Shown here: positions 1-8,142 of the stretch, piece after piece
How positions within the stretch are numbered: position 1 is the first letter of the stretch
Layout of the letters: the number at the start of each line of letters is the position of its first letter
NCBI RefSeq assembly: GCF_026191375.1
Contig: NZ_JAODTL010000025.1
Location: forward strand, 1-61,611
Length of the DNA: 61,611 nt
Reading direction: 5' to 3'
Source of the DNA: Marinomonas pontica
Lineage (GTDB): Bacteria > Pseudomonadota > Gammaproteobacteria > Pseudomonadales > Marinomonadaceae
Made by a program: the position numbers and the translations under genes
The notes under the pieces: generated by a model
Told to the model about the DNA's origin: nothing
The model's input: only the letters and a program-made list of their open reading frames with translations
The model's database searches: none

Positions 1-2
1 TT

Positions 3-740
3 CCCGCGCAAAAACTCTTGTCTAAAGGCGTACAAAATAATTGGCCGGATGCGGTCGTTGATTACAAGCCAAAACCTTTCGCCGAGTTTGTTCAAACGGG
101 GTTTAAAAACGGTGATTGGCTGGTGTTTATTTGTGCCACTGGCATCGTAATGCGAACGCTCGCGCCGGTGCTGCAAGACAAATATCAAGACCCGCCAGTC
201 TTGGTATTGGACGAAGATGGCAAGTTTGTCATTCCATTGTTATCCGGTCATGAAGGCGGTGCAAACGAGTGGGGCGCGCAAGTGGCAGCATCCCTTGGCG
301 CACAGTTGGTGATGACCACCGCGAAGCCTTACTTGAATCCTATCTATACTTTGGGAATGGGCTGCGAACGCAACTGCCCGCTGGAATTTATCGAAACCCT
401 GATGCTTGACGCTCTAGCGCAAAAAGGCTTAACGCCAAAGCAAATCCACTCTTTAAACAGCATCGACATCAAAGCCGACGAAACCAATCTCATCGCTCTC
501 GCTGACAAATACCATTGGGATTTCAACACCTACAGCGCCCAAGATCTTGCGCCAATGGAGTCGCTTCTTAGTACTAAATCCGACTACATCTTCAACACCG
601 TCGGCGTCTACGGCGTTGCGGAATCTGCCGCGCTGTTAGCGGCTCAAATGGAAACCGGCACAGAACCAGAGCTTATCTTGAATAAAATCAAAAACGCCAA
701 AGCGACCTGTGCGGTGGCGAGATCGTATCAATCTCGATAA
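3..740 (+). CDS. cbiG: Cobalt-precorrin 5A hydrolase (CbiG), 5' end outside window
   Basis: Acts in anaerobic (early cobalt insertion) cobalamin synthesis, opening the lactone ring of cobalt-precorrin-5A with release of acetaldehyde; cytoplasmic. The frame is open from base 3, so the true start lies upstream of the window and the TTG at 18 is internal. Visible blocks are FICATGIVMRTLAPVL and PLLSGHEGGANEWG of the central CbiG domain, then the C-terminal domain opening GMGCERNCP and ending with a TVGVYGVAESAALLAA segment, as in the family. The gene is the last of its operon here: about 160 bp of non-coding DNA follows before the next gene on the same strand. Family assignment is firm; the N-terminal part cannot be judged. 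Confidence 0.9.
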   Translation, partial: PAQKLLSKGVQNNWPDAVVDYKPKPFAEFVQTGFKNGDWLVFICATGIVMRTLAPVLQDKYQDPPVLVLDEDGKFVIPLLSGHEGGANEWGAQVAASLGAQLVMTTAKPYLNPIYTLGMGCERNCPLEFIETLMLDALAQKGLTPKQIHSLNSIDIKADETNLIALADKYHWDFNTYSAQDLAPMESLLSTKSDYIFNTVGVYGVAESAALLAAQMETGTEPELILNKIKNAKATCAVARSYQSR

Positions 741-898
741 GCTGGTAAGAAACACAGACAAAGCGATAAGGTTGTGAGCGTTCTAGGTGGAAAATGTAAG
801 TAATTGTATAAATTTGACCGATATATACGGGACGTTCAGTATAATAAATTTTTGAAGATCTCCCTATTTTTAGCGTTTCCTCTATTGGAACCTTCATT

Positions 899-1459
899 AT
901 GATAAATGTATTAGCTGGTGTTTTAAGAATAAGTCGTCGCCACGCGGATTTGGCCGCTTTCAGGGGCTGGTTATGTTTTGTTGTTGGCTGTTTATTCTCT
1001 TTTCAAACTCAAGCCGTGAGCGTTCATGCCAGCGACATCACTCCATCTATTGATACCACACCCATACTCACGGTCAGTGATTCGGATCGAGTAGTGTCTT
1101 TGTCTATGTCTGATATCGAGTCTCTTGATTTGTTTGAGACCGATGACATGACGCACTTTGATGGTCCTAAAGGAAAATTTGCCGGAGTTTGGCTGAACGA
1201 TTTCTTGAAAAAATACCAACTCGATGATGCGCTTCGTTTACGCTTGGTGGCATTAGATGGCTATGAAGTGTTTCTTCCAAAGGAAGGTCGCGAACGTAAA
1301 CAATACCTTTTGGTAACCCGACTTAATGGACTGCCTATATCCGCCAGTGATTTGGGGCCGTTGATGTTAATTATTCCGTCTGATGCCGACTTGCCTTCCC
1401 ACCTTGCGGAATCGAAAACGTTCTGGATTTGGGCGATTAATGACATCGTTGCGCAATGA
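899..1459 (+). CDS. Periplasmic SUOX-fold (molybdopterin-oxidoreductase-like) protein, PruR-like
   Basis: A 186-residue protein with an N-terminal hydrophobic segment (about residues 23-40) that looks like a signal peptide, followed by a small domain resembling the oxidoreductase molybdopterin-binding (SUOX) fold: VWLNDFLKKY, LVALDGYEVFLP, GPLMLIIPSD and a C-terminal FWIWAINDI. The mature part has no cysteine, so the Moco-ligating Cys of sulfite oxidases is absent and enzymatic activity is unlikely. Its stop overlaps the start of the following diguanylate cyclase (ATGA), implying translational coupling. In Agrobacterium, PruR is a periplasmic pterin-binding SUOX-fold protein that controls the adjacent c-di-GMP enzyme DcpA; the same arrangement is inferred here. 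A GGAA sequence precedes the ATG. Fold assignment is moderate, function is inference. Confidence 0.65.
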   Translation: MINVLAGVLRISRRHADLAAFRGWLCFVVGCLFSFQTQAVSVHASDITPSIDTTPILTVSDSDRVVSLSMSDIESLDLFETDDMTHFDGPKGKFAGVWLNDFLKKYQLDDALRLRLVALDGYEVFLPKEGRERKQYLLVTRLNGLPISASDLGPLMLIIPSDADLPSHLAESKTFWIWAINDIVAQ

Positions 1460-2594
1460 AAATGCTGACAGCGAAGCAAATTCGGACTCGAATATGGCTA
1501 ATATTTGCTGTTTTTTTAGGGCTTTGTGTTTGGGCTGCGCTCTATTTTCAGCAGCAATCTAAGCAATTGCTAGGGTCTAATTTTACTGCGCTTGTTGTAG
1601 ATGTGATGCAGGCGCAAGAGGATGTTCATGTCCTCAAACGGTCTTTATCGTATTTGAAAGCGGACAGTCCATTTTTTGACATTCAGGAACTGGAAAAAGC
1701 CAAAATTCGGATTCAATATCGTATTCCCATCATTGATAGAAAGGTACGGGCAAGTGTCATTGACTCAAGGGTTTATGAGCCTTATCTGGCGAAGTTGAAT
1801 GCTGTGGGCGCAGCGTTGCCTGATATGATCAAACGCATCCAAAGGTCAAATCAAGACTCTGAAAATAGGTCATTACTGATTACTCAGCTGACGAAAATCG
1901 AGTTAGACATGGCGGTATCGTATTCTGAACTTCATCATATTATTCAAGCTGCTTCGGATATTGAGCGGCGACGAAAAGATCAGTTGCTATTGCTTATTTG
2001 GGGGTTGATAAGCGCGGTATTTATTGTAGGTTCTGCCTTGCTTGCCACGTTAACACGTCTTTATTTTCACAAAGAAGAACTAACGATACAGAACAATCTG
2101 GACCATTTAACGCAGTTACCAAATCGACGTTATATCTCTGAAAAAGCGCAAGCCATAATAGGGTGGCGTCCAGCTCAAATTGGTTTTGCGATTATTGATT
2201 TGGATTTGTTCAAAAAGATCAACGACTTATATGGTCATCCCGCTGGAGACGAAGTACTTAAGCACATAGCCGATATTTTGAATCACCATATTGTGGAGCC
2301 AAATCTAGTGGCGCGTATCGGTGGCGAAGAGTTTTGCGTACTTTTTTGAATCTTAGTCAGCAGCAAGTCATGACGTTGTGTGAAGATATTCGAGTGGCCG
2401 TTGAAGAAGCAAAATTAAAGGTAAATAACAGCGTTATGATTCATATTACGCTGAGTATTGGCCTTTACTATCACGAAGGCGAGCGTCAGACGACGTTTAG
2501 TCAAATCTATCAATACGCCGATCAGGCACTTTATCTTGCCAAAAAACAAGGTCGAAATAGGCTGGTTCTGCACGACAATGCGATAGTACATTAG
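1456..2594 (+). CDS. Membrane diguanylate cyclase (GGDEF), frameshifted at about 2342-2347
   Basis: Makes c-di-GMP from GTP. N-terminal TM helix (about residues 11-30), a periplasmic helical region (about 31-175), a second TM helix (about 177-200), then a GGDEF domain starting near HLTQLPNRRY with the catalytic motif GGEEF at 289-293. The first frame stops at 2349 just after GGEEFCVLF. The rest of the domain (QIYQYADQALYLAKKQGRNRL) continues in the -1 frame to 2594. Adding one T to the T6 run at 2342-2347 restores one reading frame, so the break is a one-base loss, probably sequencing error. The I-site RxxD is replaced by VEPN, so product inhibition may be lacking. Overlaps the upstream SUOX-fold gene by 4 bp, suggesting that protein is its periplasmic input. 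Confidence 0.85.
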
Positions 2595-2623
2595 GTTTTT
2601 TGAGTTCTCGCTGTTTTCTCTGT

Positions 2624-3058
2624 TTAATCGTGATGGTGTTCGTGACGAACGGCATTCGTATCAGATTCCAGTGCTTCTAAAATGGTGCAATGTTCGGCGC
2701 TTTCTTCACCCCCGCAACAGGCGTCGGATAGCCGTTTGAGCGACGCTTGAAAGCGGATCAATTCGGCTAATTTGTTTTCTACTGTTTGCAACTTTGTATC
2801 GACCAGTGTTTTTACATCAGCACAGGCGTTGTTGGCCTTATCCACTTCAATAGACAGCAGCTCTTTTATTTCGGACAGCGTGAAACCGACGTTTTTTGCC
2901 CGAAGAATAAACTCAAGTATGTCTTTGTCTTTCTCTGTGTAAAGACGATAGCCAGATTCGGATCGGCTAGACGGTGTGAGTAGTGCGTTTTTTTCATAAA
3001 AGCGAAGGGTGTCATGGTTTATGTTACATGCTTTTGCGAGCTCGCCAATTCGATACAT
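2624..3058 (-). CDS. zntR: MerR-family Zn(II)-responsive regulator ZntR
   Basis: Transcriptional activator that distorts long-spacer promoters when it binds Zn(II) (or Cd/Pb), normally driving a metal-export ATPase. The 144-residue protein starts MYRIGELAKACNINHDTLRF (winged helix), then a dimerisation helix and the metal-binding C-terminus with CGGE and HCTILEALE, very close to E. coli ZntR. The His-rich tail HEHHHD is an extra possible metal ligand. I chose the ATG at 3058, not the upstream one at 3091, because an AGGAG sits just before it and the family starts MYRIGEL. No zntA-like gene is in the window; the gene seems to sit alone under its own MerR-type promoter. Confidence 0.9.
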   Translation of the reverse strand: MYRIGELAKACNINHDTLRFYEKNALLTPSSRSESGYRLYTEKDKDILEFILRAKNVGFTLSEIKELLSIEVDKANNACADVKTLVDTKLQTVENKLAELIRFQASLKRLSDACCGGEESAEHCTILEALESDTNAVRHEHHHD

Positions 3059-3082
3059 ACTGTCTCCTTTTCTTTTATGACA

Positions 3083-3114
3083 ACTATACACCTTTGACTT
3101 AACTCCAAGGTCAA
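3083..3114 (-). promoter_or_regulatory. MerR-type promoter/operator of zntR
   Basis: On the minus strand a -35 TTGACC (3109-3114) and a -10 TATAGT (3083-3088) are separated by 20 bp, longer than the normal 17 and typical of MerR-regulated promoters. The spacer and flank hold an imperfect dyad, CCTTGGAGTT/AAGTCAAAGG (3091-3110), with 8 of 10 bases symmetric. It lies 25 bp upstream of the zntR start, so autoregulation is the natural reading. Confidence 0.75.
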
Positions 3115-3237
3115 TGGTTGTGTATTTGTCTTGTTATTTAACGGTTTTATATTTCTTTCATGGTCGATGGTTTATATTAGCGCTCAGAATATAGTGATTG
3201 GATAATTTTTTGTTGATTGGTAAAAGGTGAATTAGGA

Positions 3238-4002
3238 ATGGATGTATTTCATAGTGTCATTCTGGGGTTGGTTGAAGGGGCGACGGAATTTCTGCCTATT
3301 TCTTCTACAGGGCATATGATTGTGGTGAGTCAATGGCTTGGCATGGAGCAAACCGAAGGGAATAAAGCCTTTGAAGTGATTATTCAATTGGCGGCAATAT
3401 TAGCGGTGATTGCCAACTACAAAGAGCGTTTTACGTTTAAGCATGTGCGTTTGTGGAGTCAGGTTTTTGTGGCCTTTTTGCCTGTCGCTATTGTAGGTTT
3501 TTTATTCCGCCATGAAATCAAGGCTATGTTCTCTGTGCCCATTGTGGCGACGATGTTCATTGTGGGCGGGGTGATTTTTTTACTGACAGAACGCTGGTTA
3601 AAAGACAAAACGGCGAGTGTGGACTCGTTGGAATCGCTGACAATGAAGCAGACGTTATGGATTGGTTTCGCTCAAATATTTGCGCTAATTCCAGGCACCA
3701 GTCGAGCAGGTTCAACGATTATCGGGGCGTTGCTAGTTGGGGTTAGTCGTAAAGTGAGCGCGGAATTTTCGTTTTTATTGGCCTTGCCGGTGATGGTCGC
3801 GGCGTCTGGTTACGATTTGCTTTCAAGTTATAAAGAATTCGCTGGTGAGCAGCTGATGCCTTTGATTATTGGCTTTGTGGTGGCTTTCCTCAGTGCGTTT
3901 GTGGTGATGAAATTGTTTATGGTGTTTTTGGAGAAATTCACCTTTGTGGCTTTTGGTTGGTATCGCATTATCTTTGGCGCGTTGTTGCTGTTTTTCGCTT
4001 AA
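3238..4002 (+). CDS. uppP: Undecaprenyl-diphosphatase UppP (BacA)
   Basis: Integral inner-membrane enzyme that dephosphorylates undecaprenyl pyrophosphate to recycle the lipid carrier for peptidoglycan and O-antigen; overexpression gives bacitracin resistance. 254 residues, the usual length. Catalytic blocks are visible: [18 protein letters not shown] near the N-terminus and the [10 protein letters not shown] motif in the middle, among about eight hydrophobic segments. I chose the ATG at 3238 (AAAGGTGAATTAGG before it), not the TTG at 3217. Single gene; an 11-bp stem-loop follows at 4062-4095. Confidence 0.95.
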   Translation: MDVFHSVILGLVEGATEFLPISSTGHMIVVSQWLGMEQTEGNKAFEVIIQLAAILAVIANYKERFTFKHVRLWSQVFVAFLPVAIVGFLFRHEIKAMFSVPIVATMFIVGGVIFLLTERWLKDKTASVDSLESLTMKQTLWIGFAQIFALIPGTSRAGSTIIGALLVGVSRKVSAEFSFLLALPVMVAASGYDLLSSYKEFAGEQLMPLIIGFVVAFLSAFVVMKLFMVFLEKFTFVAFGWYRIIFGALLLFFA

Positions 4003-4061
4003 TCGTTACAAGATGAACAATGTGTTGTTTGACAAGGAGCCGAGGTTTTAAGGCTTTACAG

Positions 4062-4095
4062 ACAAGAAAGGATGTTTTGTAATGTCCTTTCTTGT
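4062..4095. repeat. Stem-loop between uppP and the lipoprotein gene
   Basis: Perfect 11-bp inverted repeat (4062-4072 and 4085-4095) with a 12-nt loop. No T tract follows, so it is not a standard intrinsic terminator; it may end or protect the uppP mRNA. Confidence 0.5.
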
Positions 4096-4125
4096 GTTGA
4101 TGTCGATTTATAGGGAATGTGGATA

Positions 4126-5217
4126 ATGCGTCGTTTTTTTCCAATCGCCACATTGGTGTCTGTGCTTATCAGTGGCTGTGCTTCTTCGGACAATGCGCCC
4201 GTTCATCGTTCGTTGGATTCCTTTAAAGGCACTTCGGCTTGTTACGATCGTGAGTTAGAACCCTACACCCCTGTTGTTGATACACACCTTCATTATCGAC
4301 CCTTTGACGGACGTGCCATTCCGTTTAATGAGGTCAATGAATATTTGTCGCGCACCTCAGTTCGTTTTGCCAATGTGTACGGCATTGGGCAAATGTTACC
4401 GGCCAATTCTTCTTGTTCTAATTACTTAACCTGCCCTGGCACTCCCGTGTCACCCACAACGCGCAATGATTTTGTCAATGCCGCGAACATGGTGGAATTT
4501 AAACCTGATGATCTTCATCTCACTCTGTCGATGACCTTTACGGATTTGTCTAATCCGGAACCCACTGTGGCGCTCATGAAGCTGTATGAAAAGGAATATC
4601 CGGGGATGTTTCACTGGATGGGAGAAGTGAATCTGGTTAAACAAGCGCAATTTTATAACCGCCATCAAGCGGCGACACCACAGGATATCGAACAATGGGC
4701 GGGGTTTATGGCGGAGTTGAGAGCCAGAGATTACCCAATCACCATTCATTCGGACATTGGTAACAATGCCAATGCCACTCTCTATTTGCCCTTAATGGAG
4801 CAGGCTTTGGCGTTGTATCCAAACAATAAAATGGTGTGGGCTCATATGGGGATCTCTTATGAGCAAACCAATTTGAAGGCGACGGAGCACATTGCGATTT
4901 TATCCCGTTTGTTGGATCAATATCCTCATTTGATGTTGGACATTTCGTGGCGAATTTTAGAAGACCATTACTTCAGTAAATCCGGCAATCGGGATTTATA
5001 CGTTCGGTTTCTTAACCAGTATTCAACGCGGATCTTGCCGGGATCTGATTTTGTGGCGTTTCGAGACAACAGCTTTAAGGTGTATCAATCTGAGTTGGAG
5101 GCGACAAGCCGCATTTTGCAGTATTTGGACGATTCGGCTTTTCGTAATATTGCGTTAGGTGAAAACTATTTCCGCTTGCTGGCTCTCGACTATCAAGCTC
5201 CGGTGGTTTGCCAGTAA
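4126..5217 (+). CDS. Lipoprotein with amidohydrolase-like TIM-barrel domain
   Basis: Starts with a lipoprotein signal: MRRFFPIATLVSVLISGCAS, with the lipobox LISGC, so it should be lipid-anchored in the envelope. The remainder (about 340 residues) looks like a metal-dependent hydrolase of the amidohydrolase superfamily: VVDTHLHYRP (HxH of strand 1), GEVNLVKQ, PITIHSDIG, VWAHMGIS, LMLDISW and the late ILPGSDFVAF supplying the expected His and Asp positions. Substrate unknown. I chose the ATG at 4126, spaced 9 nt from TAGGGA; the ATG at 4117 directly abuts that sequence. A surface or periplasmic amidohydrolase anchored as a lipoprotein is unusual, since most relatives are cytoplasmic. Confidence 0.75.
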   Translation: MRRFFPIATLVSVLISGCASSDNAPVHRSLDSFKGTSACYDRELEPYTPVVDTHLHYRPFDGRAIPFNEVNEYLSRTSVRFANVYGIGQMLPANSSCSNYLTCPGTPVSPTTRNDFVNAANMVEFKPDDLHLTLSMTFTDLSNPEPTVALMKLYEKEYPGMFHWMGEVNLVKQAQFYNRHQAATPQDIEQWAGFMAELRARDYPITIHSDIGNNANATLYLPLMEQALALYPNNKMVWAHMGISYEQTNLKATEHIAILSRLLDQYPHLMLDISWRILEDHYFSKSGNRDLYVRFLNQYSTRILPGSDFVAFRDNSFKVYQSELEATSRILQYLDDSAFRNIALGENYFRLLALDYQAPVVCQ

Positions 5218-5254
5218 TCTATTGTCAGTTATCTGTTGCTAGTAATCTGTTGTC
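5213..5254. repeat. Three tandem imperfect 14-bp repeats
   Basis: Units AGTAATCTATTGTC (5213-5226), AGTTATCTGTTGCT (5227-5240) and AGTAATCTGTTGTC (5241-5254). The first unit overlaps the stop codon of the upstream lipoprotein gene. Probably replication-slippage DNA; no function is evident. Confidence 0.7.
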
Positions 5255-5370
5255 GGCTTTGGTGCCGTTAATGCGGTACGGCTTCCATTGTTTATCCATT
5301 CTCTTACGTTGTGAATTCTGTCCATATGTTCCATGCTTTTGTATGTCCACTGAACAGTAGGAGCAAAAGT

Positions 5371-6030
5371 ATGGGGAATCGGATGTCTGATGCGTCCAGT
5401 CGTCACCAGTCGTTAGGCGAAGAAATCGCCAATAGTCTCAGTCATGGCTTGGGGTTAGTGGCGGCGATTGTGGGAACGCCTTTTCTTATTTTAAGTGCCA
5501 TCGATTACGCTGATGTAAGTTTTATTGTGGGAGTGAGTATTTTCTCAGCCACGATGATTTTGCTGTATTTGGCCTCGACGCTTTACCACGCTATGCCAAA
5601 AGGAAGGGTAAAGTATGTGTTTCGAGTCATCGACCATTCTGCGGTGTATTTATTGATTGCTGGAACCTATACGCCTTTTATGTTGGGCGTGTTACAGGGC
5701 GCATGGGGATGGTCTTTGCTAGTGTCGGTTTGGGTGCTGGCCTGTATTGGTGTGTGCCTTAAAGCTTTTGGTAAGGCGTCGCATCCTGCTATTTCTACCA
5801 CTCTGTATGTGGTGTTAGGTTGGCTTATTATTGTTGCAATCAAGCCGCTTATTTCATTGATGGAGCCAATGGGCTTGCTTCTCTTAGTGCTTGGCGGTGT
5901 GCTTTACACGCTGGGCGTGGTGTTTTTTGTACTGGACTCACGGTTGCGATATGGGCATTTGGTTTGGCATTTGTTCGTTGTGGGCGGCACGGTTTGTCAT
6001 TATTTTGCGATTTTTTATTATGGGGCTTAG
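5371..6030 (+). CDS. trhA: Hemolysin III family / PAQR membrane protein (TrhA-like)
   Basis: Seven-helix membrane protein of the hemolysin III/PAQR family; E. coli TrhA (YqfA) affects membrane energetics. 219 residues from the chosen start. The family signature is present: GEEIANSLSHGLGL at the N-terminus, STLYHA in helix 2-3, VIDHSAVYLLIAGTYTP, and the C-terminal WHLFVVGGTVCHYFAIFYY carrying the conserved His. The ATG at 5371 has AGGAG 7 nt upstream, which decides it over the frame opening at 5311. Confidence 0.9.
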   Translation: MGNRMSDASSRHQSLGEEIANSLSHGLGLVAAIVGTPFLILSAIDYADVSFIVGVSIFSATMILLYLASTLYHAMPKGRVKYVFRVIDHSAVYLLIAGTYTPFMLGVLQGAWGWSLLVSVWVLACIGVCLKAFGKASHPAISTTLYVVLGWLIIVAIKPLISLMEPMGLLLLVLGGVLYTLGVVFFVLDSRLRYGHLVWHLFVVGGTVCHYFAIFYYGA

Positions 6031-6135
6031 CGCGTTTGCGCTGCGTATCTTCTTAAATAGATCGGGTGTATATTTCCGATTGCGTGCGCTTAACTGGCAA
6101 AAACGCTTCTCTCACCTTATTAGCGTTGTGGTTTT

Positions 6136-6426
6136 ATGACTATCTCTTTGAAGAATGTATCCGATATTGACGTTACGTGTGCCAATTGCCAAGCATGTTG
6201 TTGTCGTATGGAAGTGATGATCATCAGTGATACTGGGGTGCCTGATAAACATATTTCGGTTGATGAATGGGGGGGCGAGACCATGCTGAGATTAGACGAT
6301 GGTTGGTGTTCAGCGGTAGACAGAGACACATTTCTTTGCACCATTTACGAGAATCGTCCATGGATTTGTCGAGAGTTTGAAATGGGGTCGGATGAATGTC
6401 GAGACGTCTTTAATGTTGTTGAATAG
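6136..6426 (+). CDS. YkgJ-type cysteine-cluster protein
   Basis: 96 residues with the metal-binding cysteine pattern of the YkgJ / zinc- or iron-chelating (CxxCxxCC) family: CANCQACCCRM near residue 15, then DRDTFLCTIYENRPWICREFE and GSDECRD. Members probably bind Zn or an Fe-S cluster; no enzymatic role is established. It is followed 27 bp later by a thioredoxin-like gene on the same strand, so a redox or metal-related pair is plausible. Confidence 0.8.
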   Translation: MTISLKNVSDIDVTCANCQACCCRMEVMIISDTGVPDKHISVDEWGGETMLRLDDGWCSAVDRDTFLCTIYENRPWICREFEMGSDECRDVFNVVE

Positions 6427-6453
6427 CAGAATGCTTTATGAAAGAGGGATACG

Positions 6454-6816
6454 ATGAACGCTATCACACTTGGGTTTAATCCCGAATATTCGGAAAATGC
6501 GCCAACTCAAGAAGAGATTGGTGCGCTCAAGGGGCGCGTAATGTTGGAGTTTGGTGCCCCTTGGTGTGGGTATTGTCAGGCGTCACGAAATGCACTTGAA
6601 GACGTTATGAAGGACAACCCTACTATGGCTCATATCAAGGTGTTTGATGGGAAGGGTAAACGGCTGGGTCGCCAATATGGCGTGAAGCTTTGGCCTACGT
6701 TAATTTTGCTGAACGATGGTGTGGAAGTGTGTCGCGTGGTGCGTTTTACGTCCAGAGAAGACGTTCAGGCTTTGTTACACACTGATATCAATGAGTCGAC
6801 CAATGGTTTTATCTGA
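6454..6816 (+). CDS. Thioredoxin-family protein
   Basis: 120-residue cytoplasmic thioredoxin-like protein. The active site is FGAPWCGYCQASRNALE, a CGYC dithiol in place of CGPC, and the cis-Pro loop is LWPTLILLNDG, both expected for the fold. No signal peptide or TM segment. CGYC differs from classical thioredoxin, so a reductase or general disulfide role in the cytosol is inferred. AGAGGGATACG precedes the ATG. The 3' end overlaps the convergent small gene by 42 bp. Confidence 0.85.
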   Translation: MNAITLGFNPEYSENAPTQEEIGALKGRVMLEFGAPWCGYCQASRNALEDVMKDNPTMAHIKVFDGKGKRLGRQYGVKLWPTLILLNDGVEVCRVVRFTSREDVQALLHTDINESTNGFI

Positions 6817-7041
6817 TGCCTCAATGACTTTTGCATTGGCTTTCGCATCCAGCTCGCTGCTTTTGGCTTCGATTAAACCGTCTTGAATGGGGGAACCATA
6901 TAAGCCCGAATCCTTCGTTTGATCCGAGCCTAGTGTTTGTTTGGAGGCATCGGCCACTTTTTGACTGGCTTGGTCTAGTCTGTCTTGGCTGCGTTGAAAG
7001 CCTTGCTGACCATAGAGAAATGACGAATTGTTGATTTGCAT
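6775..7041 (-). CDS. Small protein resembling flagellar-rod-like N/C-terminal motifs
   Basis: 88 residues, MQINNSSFLYGQQGFQRSQDR ... ELDAKANAKVIEASDKTIGRLIDI. The heptad-like N- and C-termini resemble small uncharacterised proteins with flagellar rod/hook-like ends (sometimes misnamed PqqE-like), which share a 'SGxQGFQxxxxRLDQAA ... LVxxKxxxxxxxAxxKVIxxxDxxxGxLIDI' layout. No catalytic motif. It overlaps the tail of the thioredoxin gene on the other strand by 42 bp. Real gene probable because of the conserved layout and an AAGG sequence before the ATG; function unknown. Confidence 0.6.
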   Translation of the reverse strand: MQINNSSFLYGQQGFQRSQDRLDQASQKVADASKQTLGSDQTKDSGLYGSPIQDGLIEAKSSELDAKANAKVIEASDKTIGRLIDISV

Positions 7042-7158
7042 TGGATGACCTTCGTTTTAGTCTGTCTGTGAATACTAGCATAGTTGTGTGGTCGTTTTTT
7101 AATCAATGTTTGTTTTTTTATGTTTCAAAATGATGGTTTTATCGTGTCAGGGGATTGG

Positions 7159-8135
7159 ATGAAAAATTGGCCGTTTAGGTGCTTTGTGGCGAGCGTGCTG
7201 GTGATTTTTCTATCGCCTGTCGTGGCGGACACGGTATTGGATACCGCAAATTTGAATGCCGCAAACTTGGATGCTGTAAACAGAGCGCGTTTCTATGACG
7301 TTATTGATACAAGTAGATACGATATGGCACCCGCTTCTGCGGCGATGACCCATAAAATAGACGCATTGAGTTATGCATTAATGGGGGCTGAGTATGTTGG
7401 TGGCCGTGTCGGAGAGGGACAGCTGGCAAAATACGATAAAGACCCATTGAGCCGTTTTGATGTATTTGACTGTACGACGTATGTAGAAACGATTCTGGCT
7501 GGCGCATTGTCGGTGTCTTCGGCTGAATTTGAATCCAACTTACAACAAATACGTTATCAGAATGGGCACGTGGATTTTGTCTCACGCAATCATTTTCCGA
7601 GTGTGGATTGGTTTCGAAATAACCAAGACAAGCTTATGGATATCACGCCCGAAGTGGCAAAGGGTCGAGCTGCAGTGGCAAAGGCAGTGATCGACAAATC
7701 AGCTTGGTATCAACATCTGGGCAGCGACGTGATTCATTGCGACAGTGACCTGTCTGATTCGTGTCAAATATTGTTAGAGCAATTGCATTCTGAAGGTGAT
7801 GTGTTTCGCGCTGAGCCTGCTTTTTTGCCTTATGTGCCGCTGACCGCCTTGTATGATGGAGAGGATAATCAGCCTAATATGGCGTTATTAGACCGTATTC
7901 CCTCTGGCAGTGTGATCAGTATGGTGCGACCCAATTGGGCATTAAAAGACTATATTGGGACAAATATGAATGTGTCTCATCAGGCGCTTGCTATTCGAAA
8001 AGAGGGGGTTTATTTCTACGACACGCCAGTCAACGATACAAAAAAGTCATTGATGAAAACTTTGCTGAGTATTTTGCGCAGTATTCTCCTGCTTCGTCGT
8101 TAAAAGGCTTTAACGTTCACGTGTTACGACATTAA
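7159..8135 (+). CDS. Secreted DUF1460 amidase-like protein, frameshifted at about 8040-8045
   Basis: Starts MKNWPFRCFVASVLVIFLSP, a clear signal peptide ending near VVAD; an AGGGG lies 6 nt before the ATG at 7159. The body matches the DUF1460 (N-acetylmuramoyl-L-alanine amidase-like, NlpC/P60-related) family: FDVFDCTTYVETILAGAL with the nucleophile Cys, then FVSRNHFPSVDWF and the late VSHQALAI. The frame reaches NDTKK, then runs out of frame to a stop at 8103; the family-like end KKVIDENFAEYFAQY continues in the -1 frame to 8135. One A added to A6 (8040-8045) repairs it. The site is also an in-frame A AAA AAG heptamer, the classic -1 slippery sequence. Probable peptidoglycan hydrolase in the periplasm. 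Confidence 0.8.
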
Positions 8136-8142
8136 GGCCCGA

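Noticed and set aside
18..20. TTG as start of cbiG
   Set aside because: The frame is open from base 3 and conserved CbiG sequence precedes it; the gene begins outside the window.
814..845. Promoter with 20-bp spacer (TTGACC/TATAAT) before the SUOX-fold gene
   Set aside because: No dyad like a MerR operator; the spacing is too long for an ordinary promoter, so I do not list it.
2334..2594. Separate 86-codon gene after the diguanylate cyclase
   Set aside because: It is the second half of the GGDEF domain, out of frame by one base.
5222..5239. Pho box TTGTCAG-N4-CTGTTGC
   Set aside because: Part of the 14-bp tandem repeat; the second half is degenerate and there is no third 11-bp repeat.
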